From contig JNDT01002284.1 in NCBI GenBank assembly GCA_000697055.1, forward strand, positions 1 to 55,371: a stretch of DNA of 55,371 nucleotides, written 5' to 3'. The stretch is from Saksenaea vasiformis B4078 (taxonomy: Eukaryota; Mucoromycota; Mucoromycetes; Mucorales; Saksenaeaceae). This document shows positions 32,949-44,769 of the stretch, in pieces. Positions within the stretch are counted from its first letter, which is position 1, and each line of letters starts with the position of its first letter. The notes under the pieces were generated by a model. It had not been told where the DNA came from and did no database searches. It saw only the letters and a list, made by a program, of their open reading frames with translations. The translations under genes and the position numbers were made by a program.

Positions 32949-35900
32949 ATGAAACCGTCGCGTCTCTTTTCCTTCGTTTCTACGAAAACAAAGTAAGGAC
33001 GATATGTGTTTATTTATTTCGTAAATAATCTCGGATATCTATAGTTTATCAACGTGGCGTCGTACAATAAGAGCCCCTTTAACGACCTGTCAGAAGTCTC
33101 TGGAACTTCTAGACAACAGGCACAGAATATATACGGTGATGAGCCCACCTTAACTACGTCTGGCACCACAAATCTTTTTGACCATCATCCAGCAGACGCA
33201 GAAAGGAACTTTGCGTCATCTACTACTACCGCAACTCGATCTGAATACGTAAACGATCTTATTGATCTGCAGCATCCCCAGTCTCTAGCACATGCGACAT
33301 CTTCTTCTACTAAATCATCATTTCTTTTCTCCTACGCACCTAACGAACAGTCAGAAAAACAACAATTCTCTCTTCCGTCATCGGGTTCACTGACGACAGC
33401 AGACCGACAGGATCCCTACTTAACGACCGCTACACACGCTTACTTACAAGACGACGAACTAGGCCAGTTAAAACACAGCGACGCTGTTATTGTAGATTCA
33501 GGTAGCATGATTCTCTCCCAAGATAGATCACATATCGATTCAGGATTACCTTTTTAGAAATGATTTCAAATTCCTTTTATGACGAAGCGCATGCTGCTGA
33601 GGACGGCGACGACTTACGATTATTGACCCACCAGAGCCCTATTTCTGGAGCGATTCCTATGCGTGAGTCTCCTAGCTCTTCGCCTGTATCTGGGAAAGCA
33701 CCAAATAGCAAAAGGCGACGATCACGACGCCAAAATATTATGGAACAAGGCAAAGATCTTTTCAATCGTTTGACAGGGCGAACTGGTGGCACCTCCGGAG
33801 CAACAACCGAGAGCGGCGAGCGGATTATTTATTTGAACAACTCTGAATTGAACGACCAGCAGAAATTTCTGCATAATCGCGTGTTTACTGCGAAGTACAC
33901 TATCATCACATTCTTGCCCAAATTTTTGTACGAGGAGTTCTCAAAGTACGCGAATTTATTCTTTTTATTTATATCGGGTATTCAGGTAAGGAGCAATCAT
34001 TAACGTGGAGAACTAAGATTCTAATACTACATCTACACAGCAAATTCCTGGCATCTCACCGACGTCCCGATATACCACCTTAGTTCCCTTATTGATTGTT
34101 CTGTTAATTACTGCTATCAAAGAGATCGTCGAAGATTGGGTACGAGGTGTCTGCGCGAATGAGATGTCGTTAATTGGACGTATAGGGTGTCCATCGTTCG
34201 GATGCTGAATTGAACGCGCGCAAGTGTAAAGTCTTGGTTGGGACGGAATTTGTGGAAAAGCAATGGCGCGATATTAAAGTTGGCGACGTCTTGCGTGTCG
34301 AAGGCGGCGAGAATTTCCCGGCTGATCTAATCTTGATCAGTAGCTCCGAACCGGAAGGTCTTTGCTATATCGAGACAAGTAACTTGGATGGGTGAGTTGT
34401 GTGAACTGCATTAAATCTGGTGTATTGATACTGGGGCGATGAATATTAGTGAGGTCAATCTCAAGATCAAGCAGGCATTAACACAGACGGCAAAAATCCT
34501 GAATCCTGTCGAGATGAGCCAGTTCCATGGCACCATTCGATCAGAACAGCCGAACAACCGGCTGTATAACTACGACGGTGTTCTATCAACTGCTGTTACA
34601 GATGAAGTGGGCAAATCGCGTGACTATGCCTTGGATCCAACGCAGCTGTTGCTTCGCGGTGCTCAGTTGCGCAACACGTTGTGGATCTATGGTGTAGTTG
34701 TATTTACTGGCCATGAAACAAAGTTGATGCTAAATTCAAGGTACATCTCGGAGTAGCGTTACGAAATCAATGACTCACGGCATATCGTAGCAAAAAACCA
34801 TCCAAGGTGTCTAACGTAACGCGTATCACCAATCGCAACATCCTTTATTTATTTGTTATCCTGGTGGCCATGAGCATTGCTTGTGCTATCGGCGGTTTGG
34901 TCTTCACAGTAAGTGTTCGCAACGGCAGAATGATCTTCATTAACATAAAGAAAAAAAAAAGATCTACAAAGGGGCCGATGTCGCATATTTACCTCTCCGA
35001 CAACTCAATGGAGCCCAGCAGTTTGGATATGATATCTTGACCTTCCTGATTTTGTTCAACAGCTTTATTCCTATCAGGTACTCTTGATAGGATCATTACC
35101 GCAATGTTACTAATTTCTCCCTAGTTTGATGGTGACCATGGAGATCGTGAAGTTTGTCCAGTCTTATTTAATCGAAGCGGATTTGGATATGTATTATGAA
35201 CTTAGCGACACGCCAGCTGTGGCTCGAAGCAGTAGTCTTATCGAGGAACTGGGTCAAGTAGGTAACCCGACCTGTATGGCAGAAGATACAATGTGCTAAC
35301 CTGTTTGACAGGTCAAATTCGTTTTCTCGGACAAAACTGGCACCTTGACATGTAACGAAATGCAATTTCGGCAAGCTTCTATTGCAGGTCTTTCCTATGC
35401 GGACAAGGTTGATGCAGATAAACAAGCCAGAGAGGGATCTGATGATCCCACATTACAATACACATTCCCCCAGCTTGAAGAACATCTCAAACAACATCCA
35501 ACTGCAAACGTAATCAACGAATTCTTTATTTTGCTGTCTAGCTGCCATACTGTCATTCCAGAAGCAGCGAACGACAGCGATGAAATCGTTTATCAAGCAT
35601 CTTCACCAGACGAAGGTGCGTTGGTAAAGGGTGCAAGTCAACTGGGATATAAGTTTCATGTAAGTTTGCAGTAGCGAAGAGTTACATCTATACTGATATA
35701 ATTCATTTAAGACGCGTCGACCAAACTCAATTGCTTGTACAGTTCGTGGGCATGAGATGGAATTCCAGGTGCTTAATGTTTGCGAGTTCAATTCGACCCG
35801 TAAGCGTATGTCTGCTGTCATACGAGGCCCAGATGGGAAGATCAAATTATATTGTAAAGGCGCCGATACCGTTATTTTGGAGCGCTTAGCAGAAAATAAC

Positions 35901-37927
35901 CCATTCGTTGAAGCAACGCTGCTCCACTTAGAGGTATAGACAGAGAAAAACTATCAGTTTATTGTGCCGTGTCGTTGACATTAGCTTGGTAAGGAATTCG
36001 CTTCCGAAGGTCTCCGTACGCTTTGTATTGCTATGCGGGAGATTCCTGAGGAGGAATACGCCCGGTGGTCGCAAATTTACGATAAAGCCGCTACCACGCT
36101 GGTAAATCGATCTGAGGAACTTGACAAAGCTGCAGAGATGATAGAGAAAGATCTCTTCCTCCTGGGAGCGACAGCCATCGAAGATAAGCTGCAAGATGGT
36201 GTACCAGACACAATTCACACACTTCAGGAGGCCGGTATCAAAGTTTGGGTTCTAACGGGAGACAGACAAGAAACAGCCATCAATATCGGGTATTCCTGCA
36301 GACTGCTGAACGAAGAAATGAGTTTGATCGTATGCAATGAAGAAAACCACTGGGATACCAAGAATTTCTTGGAAGGGAAATTAACAGAAATCAGAGACGC
36401 GATACAGCGTGGCGATGATATGGAGGTAGGTTAGAAAATCTTGTGATTACGGTGTAGGCTTATGATTTCATTGCTCCTGTCACCTAGCCGTTGGCGTTCA
36501 TTATTGATGGCAAGGCATTAGGTTTTGCTCTGGAGGAGGACGTTGAAAAAATCACGTTCGATCTCGCTGTGCTTTGCAAATCTGTTATTTGTTGTCGTGT
36601 ATCACCACTTCAAAAGGCTCTTGTGGTCAAACTTGTAAAAAAATATGAAAAGGCGATTCTGCTTGCCATTGGTGATGGCGCTAACGATGTCTCCATGATT
36701 CAAGCCGCCCATGTCGGCGTCGGTATCAGCGGTGTTGAAGGCTTACAGGCTGCTCGGAGCGCTGATTTCGCTATCTCTCAGTTCCGATTCCTGAAGAAAT
36801 TGTTGTTAGTCCATGGTGCTTGGGCCTACCAGCGTCTAAGCAAGATGATTTTCTATTACTTCTACAAAAATGTAGCCATGTATCTCACGCAATTTTGGGT
36901 AAGTTGCCTATTATTTTCTGATCACCTTGTCAAACTAACGCTCGTGTTAAGTATGCTTTCTACAACGGATTCTCGGGATCAACGCTCTACGAATCGTGGA
37001 CTATGTCATGTTTCAATGTCATTTTCACCTTCTTACCACCGTTGGTCATTGGTATCTTTGATCAGTTTGTGTCCGCACGGATGCTGGATAAATATCCGCA
37101 GATGTACATGCTCGGACAGAATAACGAGTTCTTCAACCAGAAAAAGTTCTGGGGATGGTTTGGTAACGCCTGTTTTCACTCCTTGGTAAGTCATAGAACA
37201 TACCGTCCCACGATCTGACCTTTTGGAAAGATCTTGTTCTTTCTCGCAGTAGGTGCTTTTGGAAATGACGGTGTCTTTGGCGACGGTCTGATCGGAGGAC
37301 AATGGTGGACTGGAACGGCCGTTTTTACGGCTGTCTTGGGCTGCATCCTGTGGAAAGGTGCTTTAATCACAGAGTAAGCTACCAATATTGATACAGGTAG
37401 ATGAGTCGTTGCTAATTTTCTGACAGCGTGTGGACAAAGTACACTGTCATTGCTATCCCCGGATCTATGCTCGTCTGGTTTATTTATCTACCGATTGTTG
37501 CCTACATTGGGCCAGCTATCTCAGTAGATGTTTTCCCAGAGTACTATGGCATGGTTCCCATGTTATGGGGCAATCCTAATTTTTGGCTGTTTGTGATCCT
37601 CGTGCCCGCTGTTTGTAACCTCCGAGACTTCATTTGGAAGTAGTACGTAACTTTTTTCCTTTGCAGCAGTTTATCTTATCTCCCATTATCTTTGTTAGTG
37701 TTAAACGTATGTACCGGCCTTTACCGTATCACTTTGTGCAGGAGATTCAGAAGCACAACCTGCCCGATTACCGACCACGTATGGACCGGTTTCGGCAGGC
37801 AGTTAATAAGGTACGGCGTATACAACGACTCAAGCGTAACCGTGGTTACGCTTTTGCACAAAACGACAGCGACCAGCACAAGCTTATCCGCGTATACGAT
37901 ACAACGGTACAGAAACCACAAGGCTGA
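32949..37927 (+). CDS. DRS2: P4-type phospholipid flippase, DRS2 class
   Basis: Lipid-flipping ATPase that moves aminophospholipids to the cytosolic leaflet of late Golgi, endosome or plasma membranes with a Cdc50 partner. Exons after the first two are 33558-33985, 34041-34139, 34186-34391, 34450-34740, 34791-34908, 34962-35077, 35125-35257, 35312-35659, 35712-35933, 35985-36425, 36488-36898, 36952-37185, 37231-37373, 37427-37642 and 37699-37927, all in phase. Motifs: [36 protein letters not shown] (actuator domain), [14 protein letters not shown] (PISL), [16 protein letters not shown] (phosphorylated Asp), [40 protein letters not shown] and [15 protein letters not shown]. The ORF upstream of 33501 has no in-frame ATG. 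An ATG at 32949 with a 44-nt exon (to 32992) and an acceptor at 33073/33074 restores the frame and gives about 1,368 residues. The N-terminal 170 residues are Ser/Thr/Gln-rich and likely disordered. The usual DGET reads DGEV here. Confidence 0.93.
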
Positions 37928-38149
37928 TAAATAGCATGCCATTCATTCTTTGTTTTATTACTTTCGCATTCCTTTCTGTACTTTTGTGTGGTGTCATTTT
38001 TGTACAAATCGATTTCGAGTATCTGTCGCAATTACTCTTTATACAAATTATATGATAACGCATTATGTCGAATAGTGAAGACCATTTAGATGGTCAGACT
38101 GTCGTAGCCCTTGTGGATGCCAAAGATGAATGCTGCTTCCATTATAGTT

Positions 38150-38599
38150 TTACAATACACCGTATAGGCCAAATCGTTCATCCATATACTGAGAAACTTG
38201 CCACAGTAGTTGCCATTCCGGACCTTGCAGCCGTCGAACCTGGGTTGGTAGATCAGCAAAAAGGTTAACGACCTGGAATGTGCTCGTCTGCTGAGAACTG
38301 AAGGGAACCAAAGGACTTTCATCGACGGAGACCACCATAGAGATCCCTTTCAAAGCGATGTTTCGTGAAGCGTTGATGTCTCGGCCCATGATGGCGCAAC
38401 CTCTAGATAGACTAGGACACTCTGGATTGACGCAATACACCTCTCCGTTGCTTTTCCGGATTCTACCCTCTGGCGCTCTGTATTTCTGTAATTGCGTCGG
38501 CTTCAGGCACCAATGATAAGTCTTATTTGTGTTTCCTTGTAACCGTGAATGATGCAGTATGATAAGCATCGGAAAAGAGCCTTTAAATACTCTTTGCAA
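38150..38599 (-). pseudogene. Fanzor (TnpB-like) C-terminal fragment of a different lineage
   Basis: Minus-strand open frame carrying CLKPTQLQKYRAPEGRIRKS, EVYCVNPECPSLSRG and CAIMGRDINASRNIALKG. The Cys pattern is the second half of the zinc ribbon, and GRDINASRNI is RuvC-III with its catalytic Asp. The wording differs from the two HRDGSAA copies, so it belongs to another Fanzor clade. Upstream (38600-38760) the frame breaks up with several stops and no RuvC-I is visible. Its 3' end lies about 200 bp from the DRS2 stop codon. Confidence 0.75.
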
Positions 38600-39500
38600 A
38601 GTGGAATCTATGTCATATCTAGTTTTTATCGTGCTGCTTCCATGTTGTCACATCTCAGCAATTGAATCATGTTGATCACACAGGGTATCATCGCTCTATC
38701 ATATCCAGGTTCTATCAAGTCACCTCCATGTTCTTCAAGTTTCTAATTTTGCTCGTGCTGGCGATGCCCTGTACATCGCATACAGGGACATAGGTCCGTA
38801 CCTTAAAATGGAATAACATTCAAAATTAAGTCCACTTATAAGACGTCAAGGAAATCATTCTGCTGCCGTGGGACAACTCAATGAACAGAACATCATAAAG
38901 GCACACGCATGCACAAGTACAACACCATCTCTTGCTTTCTCAGTGAAATAAAGAAAAGACACAAAGGACTTGCTGTGTATCGCTGACGATGAAACAAATA
39001 CAATCCACAAACAAATATCGCACCATCATTATCTTGCCACTGGGTAATATTTAGTTCTATGGAAAACCGCCCTTACACACGCCAACTTGATGCTGTGGAC
39101 GCTTGGAACTTAAGGGTTTCCGAGTAAAAATAGTGCAAGGATCCATGGGCATATAAACGTTTGCTCCAGTACCATTAGGTAGTGGCAATAAGCGTTTCAA
39201 GTAGTTACAGGTAGAAAAGCCGTCGATCCTGATATTCGTTACAGCGTAGCAGTACGAAGAAACTTCAAAATGTTTCTCTTTTGTTTTGCACTGGATCAAT
39301 GATTGTTGCAACCCCGATTTTTGCAACCGACAACAGACTCTTCTCATAAATGCTCAGCAACGAATCCGAGCCTGTTGCAACCTAATCACCACGGAATCTG
39401 GTTTACAACCTGTGCTTTCTTGAGGTTGGTTGGGAAAGCGGAAGCCCATTGCGCTTCTAAATCCTGGCGAAGTATTTACCACGAATGTATACCAGCACTC
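38600..39500. other. Gene-free stretch
   Basis: Probably the decayed upstream part of the Fanzor fragment at 38.2-38.6 kb, then unrecognised DNA. A 96-codon minus frame (39057-39347) has no motif. Confidence 0.45.
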
Positions 39501-39957
39501 TCAATCCCTGGAGCAAGAAGAAATTGCGATACCAGCAGTTCTGAGGTTTTGGGAAGTGATACAAAAGCATTTTAAGTAGTAAGCCATTATGAGAAACCTG
39601 TTTCTGGTTGACCACCTTTCCATAAGGGAAAAAGTGGTCCATTGTACGTACTGCCCATGCCATATTCTGCAGTCAGGATAGCTAAACCGTATCAAATTGA
39701 AGTACAAATCATCTCAGGGTCCATACACGAATGTACCTGAAAAACGTGAACATCAATCTTTTGATTACTCATTTCTCGAGATCGATAATAAAGAATGATC
39801 CAAGAGTCTCAACATGTTCCGTTATTGTCTGTTTATTTAATTTATCAAACGTTATACGCCAATGCCTGATGGACTCTTTTTTAACTTTCGGAAAAGTAAT
39901 CAATCAGGAACCGATTTCCATAAGGAATGTTGTCGTGCGTATCGTCTACTTGCTATG
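39501..39957. repeat. Two related coding-like fragments in inverse orientation
   Basis: A minus-strand frame near 39490-39663 gives MDHFFPYGKVVNQKQVSHNG. A plus-strand frame near 39869-39957 gives MDSFLTFGKVINQEPISIRN. The underlying DNA is also alignable over about 55 bp. They look like two decayed copies of the same unknown, probably transposon-derived, gene facing each other. Confidence 0.45.
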
Positions 39958-39990
39958 ACTGTTGGGTGTACATGGAAGCTTTTTAATTCT

Positions 39991-40880
39991 CACTAGGATA
40001 CTATTTATTGAAATACATTTTACGCTACTTTAAAATAAACTTCGCGCCCAGAAAGAACCAACATTGCACTGGAAAGAAAACGAGCGTAGCTAGTATGCCA
40101 GTTATGGCAGAAAGGGCATTTATTACTTACATGAAGGTGGCCCTTCCCATGGACGCAAAATTCATCGGGGTTGCGTATAACATATTTCATAGTTAGTAAA
40201 TGAAATGATATTGACATCTTTTACCGCTCTTGCCAGATGCTTCCTTTGGGAGATGCCTGGATATTCGTTTTCGTATTCCACCAAAGACATGATGCTTGTT
40301 GTCGTAAAGATCACCTTCCGAATTCAATCTCAGATACACTGGACTAACACAGTTACAGCTTTGTACAGTTTTCAAGACTGCGTGTTTTTCGTTTTTTCAT
40401 ATAGCTTCCCATACGTTGGATTGATAAAGAAAACGAGTAAAATGTACAAAAAGGAAAAAAGAAGAAGAAAGAGGTTGGGCTTCCCACTTAAATATGCATT
40501 ACTTTCCATTATCTGAGACATCCTTTTTGTGTGAGGTGAAAGGAACCCATCTTGAATACGTCTTTTGCATGAGACGACGGAATCCTGTTTCTAAGATACC
40601 GTTTGTATGAGTCAAAAGAACCCGATCACTTATTCGTCCTTTGCATGAGACGATGGTACGCTATCACCGACACGCTTTTTGCGTGAGATAAAAAAAACGA
40701 AACTTGCACACACCCTTTGCATGAAATAAAAAAAATCCGATCACTGCCACACCTTTTGCCTGAGAGAAAGGTCCCTACCTTTAGCACGTCCTTGCACGAG
40801 ACAGTAACACCTCTGTCTCTGCCTTAGATAATGGAAAGTTACCAACGGCACAAACGTAATATGGAAGAGTGTGACACGCA
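39991..40880 (+). repeat. Composite dispersed repeat, copy 3 (longest)
   Basis: Its first 230 bp align with 24665-24900. From 40440 it has AAAAAGGAAAAAAGAAG, CTTAAATATGCATTACTTTC and then about seven degenerate units with TTTGCATGAGACGA and CCGATCACT. It ends at TTAGATAATGGAAAG and GGCACAAACGTAA, as in copy 2. The GC-rich block present in copies 1 and 2 is not obvious here. No coding region is seen inside. Confidence 0.68.
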
Positions 40881-41977
40881 AATCATAGCATCGGATAAAC
40901 GTAAAAAAACACACTTCAAAACGCAGAGTTTATCTGGAAGCAACGCCGAATGATTTCAAATAGAGCAAAATCATAAGAGAAATCCCGTACGTTCCACTGC
41001 CAAGAGATGGAGGCCGTCTGGCCCTCCCAGAGAAGGAGGTTAATTATTATCACTTTTCTTTGGAGTACGTTTACATCTCTGAACACATATCAAAGCTGGT
41101 GGCGTTGCCCCAGAATATATCAACTGAACTGCATAATAGACAAGAGGACCATTTCACGAGCGCTTAATTAGCGTCCCACTGCAGGCGGGTAAACTTGGTT
41201 CAATCTGCGCCTGTCTCACTCGAGCTTTAAGCCTCCGTTCTCTTCGTAGATTTACAGGAAAAAGAAAACAGAAGGAAAGAGCTTGTTGAATACGGAATTG
41301 GCTGAGGTGGTCTCCAGCTGCTGCTGAAAGTTCGCCTATGTAAATCGAAATAGCCCACAATCAACGAACTCTTAGAATATACACATGATGAGGTAAAACA
41401 AATACGGCAAGTAATCTTTGAGCGAACCAAAAATGCCGACGACACGTATGATGTGGCTGGTGTTCTCCTTGGCCACGTCTTCATCGTTGTATTTGCGCCT
41501 TACTTGAAACACTTCAATAGAGAACTGTTGGCCGCCTGAAATCTACACGTTAACATATCACAGGGACCATGTTAACAGAAACTTTACCTTTTATTTGCGG
41601 TCCCGAGTCAAACTAGCTTCATTTTAACTCACCTTGCAGTAAAAGAATGTTTTTGTACTAAGACCATTGGCTTGTGATCAAACTTTGAACACAAATCTGT
41701 GAACACCATAATAAATATTCGGCGAAGCAAGGAACTGCGCAAAACCATTCAATACCTATCACATGGCGGATCTATTTGATTTATAAACGATGAACTGTGC
41801 CATAGAACGCGGTTTAGGCGAAAAAATGCATTGCGCTTCCTTTTTTTCTGAAGACAGAATCGGAGATACAACTCTAGTGTTCCATAGATGAGGGTTGCAC
41901 ACGAAAATCAAGTTCTATAATACGAAGACGTCTGCCTTGTTGTTTTTAACTTATTGATGCTTTATTTATTTTTTAAA
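40881..41977. other. Intergenic stretch, no gene recognised
   Basis: Short minus-strand frames at 41154-41484 have no motif. The 3' untranslated region of the glycosyltransferase gene presumably falls at its right end. Confidence 0.5.
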
Positions 41978-43180
41978 TTACCACTTTGTTACCTCTTTAT
42001 GTCGACTTTCTAAGAATCGGAATAAAGATCCGGGAGCTTTTTTCCATTGGTTATGCCAATGATAGGCAAATGTTTGTAATAATCTGTCTTTTGGGAATTC
42101 TGCCTCGATGAATGCATTAGGCATAGAATTTCTTGGCGCGCATACCATGGGATCAGTAAAGCACCATGGTAGAATGGCCCACGGTCTGATGCCGTGATGA
42201 AGCAAGCGTCTATAGATTCGATAATACATGAAGCCACCCCAATCGATCGTGCTTGGGCGAGGCAACGGACCATTCGCCAATTCCTACAGCATTTCACATA
42301 GATAAGGAGAACGCTTGTGGAAATGCATGAAAGCACCATTGAATGGAAATCCATTAGGCAAATAGCAATCCCACTGAGATAGCCACTCGTGTTCCAGCAG
42401 CGGAGACATATCCCGTACGAATAGCGAATCCATGTCGAACCACATACCACCGTATCGATAGACAACTAAGAGCCGTAAAAGATCACCATCCAAATAACCG
42501 CTACTATCCTTAAAATTCAGATGTGCAGAATCTTCCATCGGGGAACCCTTAGAAAGTTCTTTAGGGTCGTACAGGAGCGTCTGTAGCCGATCACCGACAT
42601 GGCTTTTGATCTCTTGGATAATGGGGGAGGATGACAGGTCACCGTTGGACCATAGATACAGAACCGAATCATTTACACGTTGGGTAGCGAAAAAAGATCG
42701 TAAAGTGGCGAGTTGCTTGGGACCGACAGGAGCTAAATCGGCTCTCCAGTAAGCGTGGAAAATGGTTTTCTTCGAATTAGGGAGGGTTTCGTTCGTAGGT
42801 AGGGCTTGAATAGTGGCTGCAAAATCATAACAGTCGTAGTCTTCTAGAAGGCTTATGCCCGGCGAAACGTCGTAGACATATTCCGTATAACCCTGCAGGT
42901 AGGGGCTATCTTCTGGTAAATCATCAAAGCATCCTGCCAATGATCCATCGTAAGCATCTTCAGAATGCGAGATCCAGTTGCGAAGGTATATGCGAATATT
43001 AAGTTGGAGCTGACAGACTAGGAAAAATGTCGCCACAGCCAGAAGAATAGTCAAGATCGCCCATTTAACTACTGTTAGTAATTGCCGTCGTTTTGGTCGT
43101 ATAAATGTGGAAGAATTAGGGTTGGGTAATCTGGTGTAAGGTTGTGTGGTTGAACGAAATGGAAAGGAAAACGACCACAT
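41978..43180 (-). CDS. GT32-like glycosyltransferase with DXD motif, interrupted by an in-frame TAG
   Basis: Type II membrane glycosyltransferase, probably of the secretory pathway. From the ATG at 43178-43180 (start MWSFSFPFRS) there is a short cytosolic tail, a membrane anchor VVKWAILTILLAVATFFLVC and a luminal catalytic region. KKTIFHAYWRADL, LYLWSNGDL and GDLLRLLVVYRYGGMWFDMD show the sugar-binding DXD region. WGGFMYYRIYRRL, HHGIRPWAILPWC and FAYHWHNQWKKAPGSLF form the C-terminal part. A TAG at 42284-42286 lies in the same frame between CEML and ELANGPLP. The reading resumes directly after it with family-like sequence and no frameshift, and no intron fits. The frame is also open upstream to an ATG at 43366, but the later ATG gives normal type II topology. 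Nonsense allele, sequencing error or readthrough cannot be separated here. Confidence 0.8.
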
Positions 43181-44600
43181 CAGGATGACATGTAGGCATG
43201 AGCTACTGTAGGAAAAAGGAAGCTGCACAAAAACATTTGTCTGCGTCCAATAAGGGACTCTTTTGTGTTGCGCGAATCCCCGCCTGGTCAGACTGATGTA
43301 GGACTTCGCTTGATCTGGCGTCAATTTTTTTAAGACAAATTGGTCTCTGCTCCAAACGAACTTCATGCTGGGAGAGCGGTCCTTTTTTACATCGATCCGA
43401 TGCCCGTATTCATGCTCTACACCTTTTCATGATGCGTTCCGTGTCAGAGGTTGGTTCCTTACCTGTTCCGGATAACAGGAAGCAATGCGAATTTTAAGGG
43501 GGAGGCCGACTTTTTTTTTTCCTTCATACCTTTTGTCTACCTAATGTACGATAAAGTTAAATAGCAAACGAAGATACTAGACGTGGAAGAGATGTAAAGG
43601 CTATCTAATCGTATGACTCCAGTGTGTGTCCGAGCACGGATTCAGGAGGATTAAGCATAATAGACGATGCTTTCAATGAAGACAATCTCTACGACAACAA
43701 ATACCAACCACTAACGTGGTATCTAGTAAAATGCAAAAACTAGATATGTCCTTGCACGAGCGGCAGGACATCTTCGGGGTAATTTAGAAGACATCACCGC
43801 ATCATTTCACTTTAGTATCCATGGCATATATTATGCCACTCCAATAAAGTTTGCGTCCATATGAGGACCAAGTTTTTAAGAGAAGTGCGTGTGTTTGTTC
43901 CCCTTTAGCGCAAGATCAGCTCATTCTGGAAGACAAAATTTACTTAGAGTAGCGTAGAATGTAATTTGATGGATTTATCGCGGAATCATGGCGGGTACAT
44001 TATCCTAAACGACGTTCTTCATAATCACGCGAGGTTTCATGTCTCTTCGACTAACAAGTCATAAAAATTTACAACCGTTACAGTACGCTAAGGTCTTACG
44101 TTCAATAGCGTTAGGGGAAAGGGGGATATGCGCTATTTATCATCTAGCTGACAACATCAAGATTAAAGCGCTCGTCGTAGAGCTTCCATTGATAAAAGAG
44201 ATATGCAAGTCTACAGCGGCGGTCTTGATAACACTGATGGGTATTTTGTCCACTGCAAAAGGAAAAATAGATGTTATACTTAAACAAAGTCTGAACCAAA
44301 TACGTACTTGGGCTAGATACATTTTTTTACGATGATTCTCACAGTTGGAATCGGTTATCTCCACAACTTCCGCTGCGGATACAGAAGCTTTACATACATA
44401 ATAACAGTACGGGTAAACCTACGTTGCGCAACACGGAAGATAACTTCGATAGGTGTGCTCGGCACGTAGTTATGTTTTGGCGGCATTTTGGGCGGTTGTC
44501 TTTTCTTGAGAGAATACATGATAGAGAAGAAAAAATTGAAGTGATGGGAAAAAGCAAAAATTGTTACCCAGAGCTTCAAAGTGACTGGTCTGATTGAGCC
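43181..44600. other. Intergenic stretch, no gene recognised
   Basis: Contains the promoter side of the glycosyltransferase and short overlapping frames (44039-44364) without motifs. A T run sits at 43510-43520. Confidence 0.5.
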
Positions 44601-44769
44601 TGGCATCATTTACGCGAAGAGCATTGTTTCTTTGATCCTTATCTATACAGAATACAGTCAACAAAAGCCAATCAGTGTGTCATAGTGTAATCATCCTTCT
44701 TGGCGGATTCTGTTCTGGAAGTTCTTGCTTTAATCTTCTTATTCCCCCCATTGAAATTGATTCGATCAT

